Assembly: GCA_964496575.1 (NCBI GenBank)
Contig: CAZCAC010000157.1
Span: forward strand, 1 to 18,007
Direction: 5' to 3'
DNA from: CAZCAC01 sp964496575
Lineage (GTDB): Bacteria; Planctomycetota; UBA1135; GCA-002686595
DNA length: 18,007 nucleotides
The notes under the pieces were generated by a model, which was not told the DNA's origin, ran no database searches, and saw only the letters and a list, made by a program, of their open reading frames with translations. Both the position numbers and the translations under genes were made by a program. Position 1 is the first letter of the stretch. Each line of letters opens with the position of its first letter. Of this stretch, positions 8,214-15,791 are shown piece by piece.

Positions 8214-9240
8214 ACAGGTGGCCGAACGAGTTCTGGTCGTGGGTGACGGAAGCTGGGGAACCACGCTGGCGCTGGTCCTCTGCCGCAACGGGGTCGCCAC
8301 GACCTTGTGGAGCGCGTTTCCCGAGCAGGTGGAGGAGATGCGGGAGCATGGCGAGAACAAGCGCTTCCTCCCCGGCGTCCCCCTCCCCGAGACGCTCGAG
8401 CTCTCCGCCGACCCGCACTCTGCGGCGGAGAACGCCGACCTGGTGGTCAGCGTCGTGCCGACCCAGTACCTGCGCGGGGTGGCGGAGCGGTTCGAGGCCG
8501 CGCTGCCGGGCAACCTGCCGATCGTCACCGCGACCAAGGGACTGGAGATCGAGACCTTCTTCACCCCCAGCCACATTCTTCACGACGTACTCGGCGCCCG
8601 CCCCCTGGCCGTGCTGACCGGGCCGAGCCACGCCGAGGAGGTCGCGCAGGCGAAACCCGCGTCGGTGATCATCGCCAGCGAGGACCAGGACCTGGCGAGG
8701 ATGGCCCAGCGCGCCTTCAGCTCGCAGACCTTCCGGGTGTACACATCCGACGATCCGCTCGGCGCGGAGCTGGCCGCCGCGCTCAAGAACGTGATCGCGC
8801 TGGCCGCGGGGATCTGCGACGGCCTCGGGCTGGGGGACAACGCCAAGGCCGCGCTCCTGACCCGGGGCATGGTCGAGATGGCGCGCTTCGGCGAGGCGCG
8901 CGGCGGTCAGCCGACGACCTTCTTCGGGCTGGCCGGCGTCGGTGACCTGGTCGCGACGTGCTGCTCGGAGTACTCGCGCAACCGCGCAGTGGGCGAGGAG
9001 ATCGGTCGTGGCAAGGGACTCGAGGAAGTGCTCGCGGAGATGAACATGGTCGCGGAAGGAGTCTGGACCACCCGGGCGCTGTTCGGGCCGGAGTCGGACC
9101 TGCGCGGCTCGACGTTGCCGATCGCCGAGCAGGTGCACTCGATCCTGTTCGAGGGGAAGAACCCGCGCGCGGCGGTGCTCGACCTGATGCGGCGCGAGCT
9201 GAGCTCGGAGATGGACGGGCTCGTGCGCAAGTCGCGTTGA
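8206..9240 (+). CDS. gpsA: Glycerol-3-phosphate dehydrogenase [NAD(P)+] GpsA
   Basis: Reduces dihydroxyacetone phosphate to sn-glycerol-3-phosphate for phospholipid synthesis; cytoplasmic, 344 residues. Motifs are the N-terminal nucleotide-binding VVGDGSWGTTLA (D where GAGSWGTA is usual), TATKGLEIE, LTGPSHAEEVA, ELAAALKNVIALAAGICDGLGLG with the catalytic lysine, LLTRGMVEMAR and FGLAGVGDLVATC. ATG 8206 is preceded by GAGGTGAG and overlaps the plsY stop (ATGAGTGA); GTG 8197 in frame is less likely. mtbB begins only 36 bases after the stop on the same strand, so read-through transcription into the methylamine genes is possible. Confidence 0.95.
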   Translation: MSEQVAERVLVVGDGSWGTTLALVLCRNGVATTLWSAFPEQVEEMREHGENKRFLPGVPLPETLELSADPHSAAENADLVVSVVPTQYLRGVAERFEAALPGNLPIVTATKGLEIETFFTPSHILHDVLGARPLAVLTGPSHAEEVAQAKPASVIIASEDQDLARMAQRAFSSQTFRVYTSDDPLGAELAAALKNVIALAAGICDGLGLGDNAKAALLTRGMVEMARFGEARGGQPTTFFGLAGVGDLVATCCSEYSRNRAVGEEIGRGKGLEEVLAEMNMVAEGVWTTRALFGPESDLRGSTLPIAEQVHSILFEGKNPRAAVLDLMRRELSSEMDGLVRKSR

Positions 9241-9263
9241 GCGGTACCAGCAGATCTGCGAAC

Positions 9264-9269
9264 AGGAGG
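9264..9269 (+). promoter_or_regulatory. Strong Shine-Dalgarno site of mtbB
   Basis: AGGAGG lies seven bases before GTG 9277. It supports that GTG as the mtbB start rather than ATG 9301 and suggests high translation, as expected of a catabolic methyltransferase. Confidence 0.8.
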
Positions 9270-9276
9270 TTCAGGA

Positions 9277-10689
9277 GTGAGTGACAAGATCTCGACCCGG
9301 ATGGGAGATGGCGAGAGAGTCTCCATGTCCGCCTCCGAGTTGAAGGAGGAGATCCTGGCCGGCACCGAGGATGCGGCGGAGAAGGGACGCGTCCCGCCGT
9401 TGACCGCGGAAGAGCTCGACCAGCTGTTCGACATCATGGCCGATCCCTCGCGGATGGTCAGCGTGGAGCCGGGCCAGGAGGTCATCGTCACCGACGACGG
9501 CGGCACCATGAGCTTCTACTCGGGGCAGGATGGCGGCGGCGTGGGAGTGCCCCTGAGCCGGCTGCAGGCGATCCTGACCTACGAGCGGGCCTGCGGCGCG
9601 GATACGACCTCCATGGGCCACAGCGACTACAGCTACAAGCCCGTGAAGTCGATCGTCAACTTCGAGCTGAACGAGTACTACACCGCGTCGCAGCTGACCA
9701 CGGCCCCCTTCTTCTACGGGGCTCAGCCGAACATGGGCCTGTACTACCAGCCCGACGGTCCTTGCCCGAACCCCGCGGACCTTCTCGCCGAGGGGGACAT
9801 CGACGGGGCCATGAAGACTCAGGAAGAGGCGGCCGAACATCTTCGGCGAGACCTGGGTTTCGTGGTCCGAAAGCTCGATACCATGGGCTGCGAGGGGATC
9901 AACTTCGACACCTCCGGATCCGCCGGGGATGCCGACTACCTGGCGGCCCTCCAGGCCGTGCGGGACATCAAGAGCGAGCTTCCCCACCTGCCCATCATCC
10001 TCGGTGCTGCCGGGGAGTTCGTCCTGGGCATGCACGGCTCGGTGGAGTTCGACGGCAAGCGCCTGGCCGGCATGTACCCCCACGAGCAGGTCGAGGTGGC
10101 CGAAGCCGCGGGTGCCGACATCGCCGGGGTCGCCGTGAACACCAACACCAACAAGTCGGTGGCCTGGAACCTCGCCCGCGCGGCCACCTTCATCAAGGCG
10201 GCCAGCGCCGCATCCGGTATCCCCGTCCACGCGAACGTGGGCATGGGGGTGGGTGGGGTTCCCATGATGGAGCAGCCTCCCATCGACAGCGTGTCCCGGG
10301 TGTCGAAGACCCTCGTGCAGCTGGGGAAGGCGGACGGGTTGTAGATAGGCGTGGGCGACCCCATGGGCATGCATGTCGCACACATCATGACCTCAGGAAT
10401 GGGTGGACTGAGGACCGCTGGAGATCTGGTGGCCTGGATGCAGATGACCCGGAGAATGAGGATCAATGAAGCGAAAGCATACGTGGCCGGAAAACTCGGG
10501 ATCGACATCCTCGACCTGACCGACGAGGAGACGATGCGCCAGCGCAGGGAGGACCTGGGTCTCGGCCTCGTGACTTCGGTGTCGGGAAGTCCCAAGGGAA
10601 TCCGGGCCAAGATGAAGATTGCAGAACTGCTGGGTATCCGGATCAACTCCGTGGAGCTCTTCAGGTCCCAGATCGGATTTCCCGGATGA
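9277..10689 (+). CDS. mtbB: Dimethylamine:corrinoid methyltransferase MtbB with in-frame UAG (pyrrolysine at residue 356)
   Basis: Transfers a methyl group from dimethylamine to the Co(I) corrinoid of MtbC, leaving monomethylamine. The frame runs from GTG 9277 through TAG at 10342-10344 to TGA at 10687-10689, giving 470 residues with the amber codon as residue 356. From memory, archaeal MtbB is about 467 residues with pyrrolysine at 356, so length and position both match. Sequence on both sides belongs to one protein: upstream are GADTTSMGHSDYSYKPVKSI, GAQPNMGLYYQPDGPCPNPA and NVGMGVGGVPMMEQPP; downstream are IGVGDPMGMHVAHIMTSGMG and RTAGDLVAWMQMTRRMRINE. The two halves share one frame with no gap or shift. 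It heads the mtbB-mtbC-pyl cluster. A gene caller using the standard code would report a 355-residue protein plus a 3' fragment from 10351; this is recoding, not a pseudogene, because pylT and pylS are present. Confidence 0.95.
10342..10344 (+). other. Recoded UAG codon: pyrrolysine insertion site in mtbB
   Basis: The amber codon lies within KADGL-UAG-IGVGDP. In MtbB-type enzymes the pyrrolysine imine in the TIM-barrel active site is thought to bind and orient the methylamine substrate. Decoding depends on the pylT/pylSc/pylSn genes downstream in this window. Confidence 0.93.
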
Positions 10690-10765
10690 GACGGGGGGGC
10701 CAGGCGCCCTCCCGGAACCACCGCCGGCACTGTAAGCGGCGATCGATCGAAGGAATGGACGGATC

Positions 10766-11410
10766 ATGTCAGCGGAGATCTTTGCAGGCGCCATGGCGGC
10801 CATCGTCGAGGGGAACGCGGAGCAGGCCCTCGAGGTGGCCAGGAAGGGGCTGGCCGAGGGCATCGACCCCATCGAGCTGATCAACAAGGGGTTCATTCCC
10901 GGCATCAACGAGGTCGGCGACCAGTTCGGATCGGGAAGGCTCTTTCTCCCCGGACTGCTCATGTCGGCCAAGGCCATGGAACAGGTCACCGAGCTGCTCA
11001 ACGAGTCGATCCCCACCGGGCAGGAGCAGGCGCAGGGGCGCTTCATCATCGGGACGGTGGAGGGGGACCTGCACGATATCGGCAAGACCATCGTGGTCTC
11101 CCTGCTCAAGGCCAACGGCTTCGAGGTCAGGGATCTCGGCCGCGACGTGCCCGTGGCGAAGTTCATCGAGGAAGCGGAGGCGTTCGGTGCCGACATCATC
11201 GGCACCAGCACCCTTCTCACCACGGCCATGCCGGCGCAGAAGCAGCTGGAAGAGGAACTGAAGAAGGCCGGCCTCAGGGATCGGTTCAGGACCATGGTGG
11301 GCGGCGCTCCCGTGACCCAGCGCTGGGCCACGAAGATCGGAGCCGACGCCTTCGCCGAGGATGCGATCGAAGCCGTGCGGAAGGCGAAGGCGCTTCTGGA
11401 TACTGCCTAG
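10766..11410 (+). CDS. mtbC: Dimethylamine corrinoid protein MtbC
   Basis: Carries the cobamide that accepts methyl from MtbB and donates it to a downstream methyltransferase. The 214-residue protein has an N-terminal helical cap domain (about 1-90, with GLAEGIDPIELINKGFIPGI and LFLPGLLMSAKAM) and a C-terminal Rossmann-like B12 domain with GTVEGDLHDIGK; His103 is the expected lower axial cobalt ligand (DxHxxG). GTSTLLTTAM and MVGGAPV, typical of the family, follow. ATG 10766 lies 76 bases behind the mtbB stop. The stop is TAG; read-through would add 54 codons after the UAG before a TAA at 11573-11575 inside the tRNA-Pyl gene. Homologues for mono- and trimethylamine (MtmC, MttC) are very similar; the MtbC call rests on the neighbouring mtbB. 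Confidence 0.93.
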   Translation: MSAEIFAGAMAAIVEGNAEQALEVARKGLAEGIDPIELINKGFIPGINEVGDQFGSGRLFLPGLLMSAKAMEQVTELLNESIPTGQEQAQGRFIIGTVEGDLHDIGKTIVVSLLKANGFEVRDLGRDVPVAKFIEEAEAFGADIIGTSTLLTTAMPAQKQLEEELKKAGLRDRFRTMVGGAPVTQRWATKIGADAFAEDAIEAVRKAKALLDTA

Positions 11411-11539
11411 ACGTGGGGATCAGGGCCGATTGGCGCCGGGTCCATTGACAGACCGCAGGTGGCCGGTCAGCTTGGTCTCCGCAACGAACCCCGGACACGT
11501 ACAGGGGGTTCGCCCCTCATCGGTGGGGCTGGCTGCTCA
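11411..11539 (+). promoter_or_regulatory. mtbC-pylT intergenic region with TTGACA box and GC hairpin (candidate pylT promoter)
   Basis: TTGACA, a consensus -35 box, is at 11445-11450, but no good -10 follows at 16-18 bases (best is around CAGCTT at 11468-11473). A 5-bp stem AGGGG/CCCCT (11503-11507 and 11513-11517) with loop GTTCG sits just before pylT. The region probably holds the pylT promoter or a processing site between the mtb genes and the tRNA; neither is proven. Confidence 0.25.
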
Positions 11540-11613
11540 GGGGAGTGGATCGACATAGGATCGTGTGGGCTCTAAACCCACATAGCTCGGTGTGACTCCG
11601 GGGCTCCCCACCA
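11540..11613 (+). tRNA. pylT: tRNA-Pyl (CUA anticodon, amber-decoding)
   Basis: Charged with pyrrolysine by PylS and reads UAG. The acceptor GGGGAGT (11540-11546) pairs with GCTCCCC (11603-11609). Only one base (11547) separates the acceptor from the D stem GATC/GATC, and the D loop lacks the GG pair. The anticodon stem has 6 pairs (TGTGGG/CCCACA), the loop is CTCTAAA and the anticodon CTA is at 11572-11574. The variable loop has 3 bases (TAG). The T arm CTCGG/CCGGG has loop TGTGACT, without the TTC of ordinary tRNAs. The short acceptor-D linker, 6-bp anticodon stem, 3-base variable loop and missing TTC are all tRNA-Pyl hallmarks. CCA is encoded (11611-11613). Odd points are discriminator A73 and a 7-base D loop. 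Standard tRNA finders often miss this class. Confidence 0.95.
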
Positions 11614-11656
11614 CCGCTCCCCTCCTGCTGCCACGGCGGCGAGAAGCAGTGTGACG

Positions 11657-12553
11657 ATGACGAAAGAGCTCCGACCCGAGCGCTTCGAACCAGAGTCTCC
11701 CGGCGAAGACGCGCGGGACACACCCTGGTCGGAGACCCAGCTGAAGAGGCTCAGAGCCCTCGACGCCGACCGGATCCAGCTGTCCGAGAGGTTCGGGGAT
11801 CGGATTCAGCGGGACCGCGCCTTCCAGAAGCTCGAGGGGACGCTCGCCAGGCTGCGCAAGAAGGAGCTCGAGGAGCTGCGGGAGATCCACCGCCGCCCGG
11901 GGCTCTGTCGCCTGGAGACCGATCTGGTGGACGCCTTGGTGGGTGCCGGATTCGTCCAGATAACGACTCCCACGACTCTGTCCCGGGGACTCCTGGCCAG
12001 GATGGGAGTGACCGAATCCCACGATCTCTTCACGCAGGTCTTCTGGCTGGACGAGGACCGGTGCCTCCGGCCCATGCTCGCACCCCATCTCTACTACGTG
12101 ATCAAGGACCTCTTGCGCCTGTGGGAAAGGCCCATCGGCATCTTCGAGGTCGGCTCCTGCTTCCGCAGGGAATCCGGAGGAGCCCGGCACTCTGCTGAGT
12201 TCACCATGCTCAACCTCTGCGAGTTCGGCCTTCCCGAGGAAGACCGCGGCGGGAGGATACGGGAGCTGGCGGACCTGGTCACCCGGGCGGCGGGGATCGA
12301 GGAGTATCGGCTGGAGAAGGAAGAGTCGACCGTCTACGGGGAGACGGTCGACGTGGTGAGCACCGACGGTCTCGAGCTCGGCTCCGGCGCGATGGGCCCT
12401 CATCCGCTGGATCGTGCGTGGCGAATCACCGACCCCTGGGTCGGCATCGGCTTCGGACTCGAGCGGCTCCTGATGACGGTGAGGGGGGGCGACAGCATCG
12501 GAAAAATGGGCCGGAGCCTCGCCTACCTCGACGGCATCACTCTTAATGTCTGA
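11657..12553 (+). CDS. pylSc: Pyrrolysyl-tRNA synthetase catalytic domain PylSc
   Basis: Class II aminoacyl-tRNA synthetase that activates pyrrolysine and charges tRNA-Pyl. The protein has 298 residues from ATG 11657 (GTG 11651, two codons upstream, is an alternative start) and corresponds to the C-terminal half of archaeal PylS, as in bacteria with a split enzyme. Motif 1 region is VDALVGAGFVQITTPT, motif 2 is IFEVGSCFRRESGG followed by EFTMLNLCEFG, and motif 3 is GIGFGLERLLM. The Pyl pocket matches M. mazei PylRS: RPMLAPHLY, the Asn and Cys of MLNLC (N346, C348), the Tyr of STVYGETVDV (Y384) and the Trp of DPWVGIGFG (W417). The first 45 residues or so are variable and charged. It follows pylT directly and precedes pylB; the N-terminal domain is encoded apart, at 15788. 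Confidence 0.96.
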   Translation: MTKELRPERFEPESPGEDARDTPWSETQLKRLRALDADRIQLSERFGDRIQRDRAFQKLEGTLARLRKKELEELREIHRRPGLCRLETDLVDALVGAGFVQITTPTTLSRGLLARMGVTESHDLFTQVFWLDEDRCLRPMLAPHLYYVIKDLLRLWERPIGIFEVGSCFRRESGGARHSAEFTMLNLCEFGLPEEDRGGRIRELADLVTRAAGIEEYRLEKEESTVYGETVDVVSTDGLELGSGAMGPHPLDRAWRITDPWVGIGFGLERLLMTVRGGDSIGKMGRSLAYLDGITLNV

Positions 12554-12614
12554 GAATGTCCGAGAGGATGCCGGGTCGTGCTGCCGGCCCCGCTGATTCG
12601 AGGCCGAGAGGACC

Positions 12615-13712
12615 GTGGAAACCAAGGTGAATCCCCTGACGAGAGGACCCCGGCTGGGATCGATCCTGGAGCGGGCCGAAGCGGGAGCTGTCCTCTCCGA
12701 GCCCGAGATCGTCCGCCTCCTCTCCATCGATCGAGCGGAAGAGAGCGAGCGACTCTTCGCCGCGGCCCGGAGGGTTCGAGACCGACGAACGGGTGACAGG
12801 GTGTTCCTCTACGGGTTCGTGTACCTGAGCACCTACTGTCGCAACGACTGTCGTTTCTGCTTCTACCGAGCCTCCAACCCGGAGCCCGTGCGGTATCGGA
12901 AGAGCCACGATCGAGTCGTCGCCGCTGCCAGGGCCCTGGCGGAATCGGGCGTTCACCTCGTCGACCTGACCCTGGGCGAAGACCCGGAGTACCACGGCGA
13001 GAACGGGTACCAGCGTCTCGCGGACCTCGTGTCGTCGGTGACGGAGGCCACGGACCTTCCGGTGATGATCTCACCGGGGGTGGTGGACGAAGGCGCTCTC
13101 GCCACGCTCGAGGCAGCCGGCGCATCGTGGTACGCCTGCTACCAGGAGACCCACGACCGTTCCCTCTTCGAGGAGATCCGGCCCGGCCAGGACTTCGACC
13201 GCCGGCTACGAGCGAAGAGAATCGCCCGGAGCGTCGGTCTCCTGACCGAGGAGGGGATGCTCTCGGGAGTGGGGGAATCTCCCGCGGCGGTCGCCCGGAC
13301 CCTCGCGGCCATGGGAGAGCTCGATACCGACCAGCTCCGCGTCATGAGCTTCGTTCCCCAGGCGGGCACCCCGCTGGCGGACCACCCGCCGGCGGACCGC
13401 GGCGAGGAAGTGAAGATCATCGCGATCATGCGCCTCCTCTACGGGGACCGGCTGATCCCGGCCTCTCTCGACGTCCGCGGCCTCGGTGGTCTGAAGGAGC
13501 GACTCGACGCCGGCGCGAACGTGATCACCTCCCTGATTCCTCCGGGAGAGGGACTGGCGGGGGTGGCCCAGAGCCGCCTCGATATCGACGAGGCCCGCCG
13601 CACCGTGGCCAGCGTCGAGCCCGTGCTCCGGGAGTGCGGCCTCGCCTCGGCCACCGGCGCGGAATACCGCCAGTGGATCGAGAGCCGGAGGGAGTCGATC
13701 GTTGGGGTCTAG
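12615..13712 (+). CDS. pylB: Methylornithine synthase PylB (radical SAM)
   Basis: Radical-SAM mutase that rearranges L-lysine to (3R)-3-methyl-D-ornithine, the first step of pyrrolysine synthesis. The 365-residue protein has CRNDCRFCFY with C75, C79 and C82 as the CxxxCxxC ligands of the 4Fe-4S cluster. It is followed by a BioB/HydE-like TIM barrel: LVDLTLGEDPEYHG, MISPGVVDEGALATLEAAGA, YQETHDRSLFEEIRPGQDF, GLLTEEGMLSGVGES and MSFVPQAGTPL. The GTG start at 12615 has GAGAGGA close upstream. The gene ends in TAG; the natural C-terminus agrees with family length, so this UAG is most likely a stop. Read-through would add 92 codons before TGA at 13989, overlapping pylC. HydE and BioB are excluded by the pyl context and the methylornithine-type motifs. 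Confidence 0.95.
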   Translation: METKVNPLTRGPRLGSILERAEAGAVLSEPEIVRLLSIDRAEESERLFAAARRVRDRRTGDRVFLYGFVYLSTYCRNDCRFCFYRASNPEPVRYRKSHDRVVAAARALAESGVHLVDLTLGEDPEYHGENGYQRLADLVSSVTEATDLPVMISPGVVDEGALATLEAAGASWYACYQETHDRSLFEEIRPGQDFDRRLRAKRIARSVGLLTEEGMLSGVGESPAAVARTLAAMGELDTDQLRVMSFVPQAGTPLADHPPADRGEEVKIIAIMRLLYGDRLIPASLDVRGLGGLKERLDAGANVITSLIPPGEGLAGVAQSRLDIDEARRTVASVEPVLRECGLASATGAEYRQWIESRRESIVGV

Positions 13713-13743
13713 CCGAAGTGGATCCCGGGGACGGGCCCGACCG

Positions 13744-14922
13744 ATGACCGTCGCCATCGCCGGGGGCGCCCTCCAGGGCCTGGAGATGACCTACCTCGCC
13801 GGGAAGGCCGGCTTCGAGACCGTCCTCCTGGACCGGCGAAGGGACGCCCCCGCGACCGGAATCTGCGACCGGTTCGTCGCCATCGAGCTCACCGACCAGG
13901 ACGCCCTGACCGCGGCGCTCGGGTCCGTGGACCTGGTTCTACCGGCGACCGAAAGCGGTCCTGCCCTCCAGAGCCTGGTCGAGTGGTGTGAGGCGAACCG
14001 GGTGCCCCTGGCCTTCGATCCCGGTGCCTACGCCATCTCCTCCTCGAAGAGGGCATCGGACGCTCTCTTCGCCACGCTCGGCATCCCCGCCCCGACTCCC
14101 TGGCCGGACTGTTCCTTTCCCGTCCTGGCCAAGCCGGACGGGGAAAGCGGAAGCAAGGGGGTGGAGGTGTTCCCCGATCGCCAGTCGCTGGAGGCTCGCT
14201 TCGGCTCTTCTCCGCCCCAAGGCTACGTTCTCCAGGAGTACTTGACCGGACCCTCCTACTCCATCGAGGTGATGGGGCTCCCCGGGAGCTACCACCCGCT
14301 CCAGATCACGAGTCTCGAGATGGACCGGGACCACGACTGCAAGAGGGTGACGGCTCCCTCCCCGCATCCCGCCGAGCTGACCGGCCGGTTCGAGGAGATC
14401 GCGGTGACCCTGGCCGAGGCCGTCGAGCTCTCCGGGATCATGGACGTGGAGGCCATCCTGCACGAAGGTCGGCTCGAGGTCCTGGAGATCGATGCCCGGT
14501 TTCCCAGCCAGACGCCCATCGCCGTCTATCAGTCGACGGGCATCAACATGGTCGAACGCCTGGCCGCGATCTTCTCCGCCCGCGACGAGAGTGGGCCGGA
14601 TCCGGTCGCCGTCCGCTCCCCGCGCGGCTCGGTTCTCGAACATATCCGAGTCAGCGGGGAGCAGCTCTCCGTGTGCGGCGAGCGAATCATGGCCGGCGAT
14701 GGTCCCCTGCACCTCGAGACGGGTTTCTTCGGCGCCGACGAGGCCCTGACCAGCCATGTCCCCGGAAGAGGTGACTGGGTGGCAACCCTGATGGTCCAGG
14801 GATCCGATCTCGAGGACGCCATCGGTCGGCGGGACCTGGTCCTCGGGGAGATCCGAGACCGGCTCGGCCTGAAGGCTCAGGACGATGGGTCACCACGGAT
14901 GCAAGCCGGGCCGGTGCGATGA
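13744..14922 (+). CDS. pylC: 3-methylornithine--L-lysine ligase PylC (ATP-grasp)
   Basis: ATP-dependent ligation of 3-methylornithine to the epsilon-amino group of L-lysine, the second step of pyrrolysine synthesis. From ATG 13744 the protein is 392 residues. It starts with a nucleotide-binding-like fold (AIAGGALQGLEMTYLAGKAG), followed by the ATP-grasp domain with PVLAKPDGESGSKGVEVF, YVLQEYLTGPSYSIEVMG and the metal-binding MDVEAILHEGRLEVLEIDAR plus FPSQTPIAVYQSTGINM. An in-frame upstream ATG at 13702 would overlap pylB; 13744, at the conserved N-terminus, is preferred. The end overlaps pylD by ATGA (14919-14922), so the two are translationally coupled. Confidence 0.94.
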   Translation: MTVAIAGGALQGLEMTYLAGKAGFETVLLDRRRDAPATGICDRFVAIELTDQDALTAALGSVDLVLPATESGPALQSLVEWCEANRVPLAFDPGAYAISSSKRASDALFATLGIPAPTPWPDCSFPVLAKPDGESGSKGVEVFPDRQSLEARFGSSPPQGYVLQEYLTGPSYSIEVMGLPGSYHPLQITSLEMDRDHDCKRVTAPSPHPAELTGRFEEIAVTLAEAVELSGIMDVEAILHEGRLEVLEIDARFPSQTPIAVYQSTGINMVERLAAIFSARDESGPDPVAVRSPRGSVLEHIRVSGEQLSVCGERIMAGDGPLHLETGFFGADEALTSHVPGRGDWVATLMVQGSDLEDAIGRRDLVLGEIRDRLGLKAQDDGSPRMQAGPVR

Positions 14923-15791
14923 CTCGACTCGAGGAAGAGGACATCGTCCACATCGAGCGGCGACTCGATGACTACGACGCCCGACTGAAGCGGATGACCG
15001 GTGTCACTCTCCGGCAGATCGCCTGCCGGGCAGCCGGGGTCGATGAGACGCTGATCATCGGCGTTCTGAAGCGGGTCCGCATCGCGGCGGTGCCCATCAG
15101 CAGCGGGCTTGGGGTCATCGGCGGATTCTCCGGCACCGTCGCCGCCATCGTCTCCCAGCTCGGGTTCGAGAGCTTCGTGACGGACGGCTCGGACGTCGGG
15201 GGTATCGCGGAAGGTATCGAGAGGGGGGCGGATGTCCTGATGCTCGCCGACGACGAGCGATTCGTCGCGATCACCCCTGGACGAGAGCACGTGGTGGACA
15301 ACTCCCGGGCGACGGCCGAGGGATTCGTCGCCGCTCTCGAGTCGATGAAGGGGGGTCTCGCGGGCGAGTCGGTCCTGGTGCTGGGCTGTGGCCCCGTGGG
15401 CGTGGCCGCGACCGAGGCGCTCGTGGCACGTGGCGCCGAGGTCGCCCTCTGCGATCTCGAGCGGGAACGTGCCCGCGCGGTCGCGCGGAGAGTCGGCCAG
15501 GCCGCTCCCGACCGGGTCCGGATCGAAGACGGCGCCCACGTCGCCTGCGAGCGATACGACCTGATCTTCGACGCCACCGATGGGGGCGGTTTCATCGAGC
15601 CCACCCACCTGACGCCGTCCACGATGGTGGCTGCGCCCGGCATGCCCTGCGCTCTCACCCCCCGGGCCATGGCGGAGAACCGGGACCGCGTCCTCCATGA
15701 CGCCCTGGAGATCGGCACGGCGACCATGGCCGTACAGGCGGCTGCGCAACTGGTGGAGAGCACAGCAGTCGGGAGGACGGACGAACGATGA
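14919..15791 (+). CDS. pylD: Pyrrolysine synthase PylD (dehydrogenase)
   Basis: Oxidises 3-methylornithyl-lysine with NAD; the resulting aldehyde cyclises spontaneously to pyrrolysine. The 290-residue protein has a helical N-terminal domain (MTGVTLRQIACRAAG, then IAAVPISSGLGVIGGFSGTV) and a Rossmann domain from about residue 150, with the dinucleotide motif VLVLGCGPVGVAATEALVAR and acidic ALCDLE at the end of the second strand. FDATDGGGFIEPTHLTPSTM and MVAAPGMPCALTPRAM follow, as in PylD. Start and stop both overlap neighbours by ATGA (pylC at 14919-14922 and pylSn at 15788-15791), making pylC-pylD-pylSn a tightly coupled block. Confidence 0.94.
   Translation: MTRLEEEDIVHIERRLDDYDARLKRMTGVTLRQIACRAAGVDETLIIGVLKRVRIAAVPISSGLGVIGGFSGTVAAIVSQLGFESFVTDGSDVGGIAEGIERGADVLMLADDERFVAITPGREHVVDNSRATAEGFVAALESMKGGLAGESVLVLGCGPVGVAATEALVARGAEVALCDLERERARAVARRVGQAAPDRVRIEDGAHVACERYDLIFDATDGGGFIEPTHLTPSTMVAAPGMPCALTPRAMAENRDRVLHDALEIGTATMAVQAAAQLVESTAVGRTDER

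Noticed and set aside
9277..10344. mtbB as a truncated pseudogene with a premature amber stop
   Set aside because: The frame continues without shift for 114 conserved codons, the TAG is at the known Pyl position, and tRNA-Pyl and its synthetase are encoded next door.
10355..10379. PYLIS-like stem-loop just after the UAG
   Set aside because: Only a 5-bp GCGAC/GTCGC stem with a 15-base loop is visible; too weak to claim, and Pyl insertion in methyltransferase genes does not strictly need such an element.
12547..12597. Small ORF starting inside the pylSc end (ATGTCTGAG...)
   Set aside because: Sixteen codons, does not reach the pylB start, no ribosome binding site; most likely chance.
11537..12727. 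396-codon minus-strand frame opposite pylT and pylSc
   Set aside because: Runs through a well-folded tRNA and a synthetase with all class II motifs; its own translation shows nothing recognisable.
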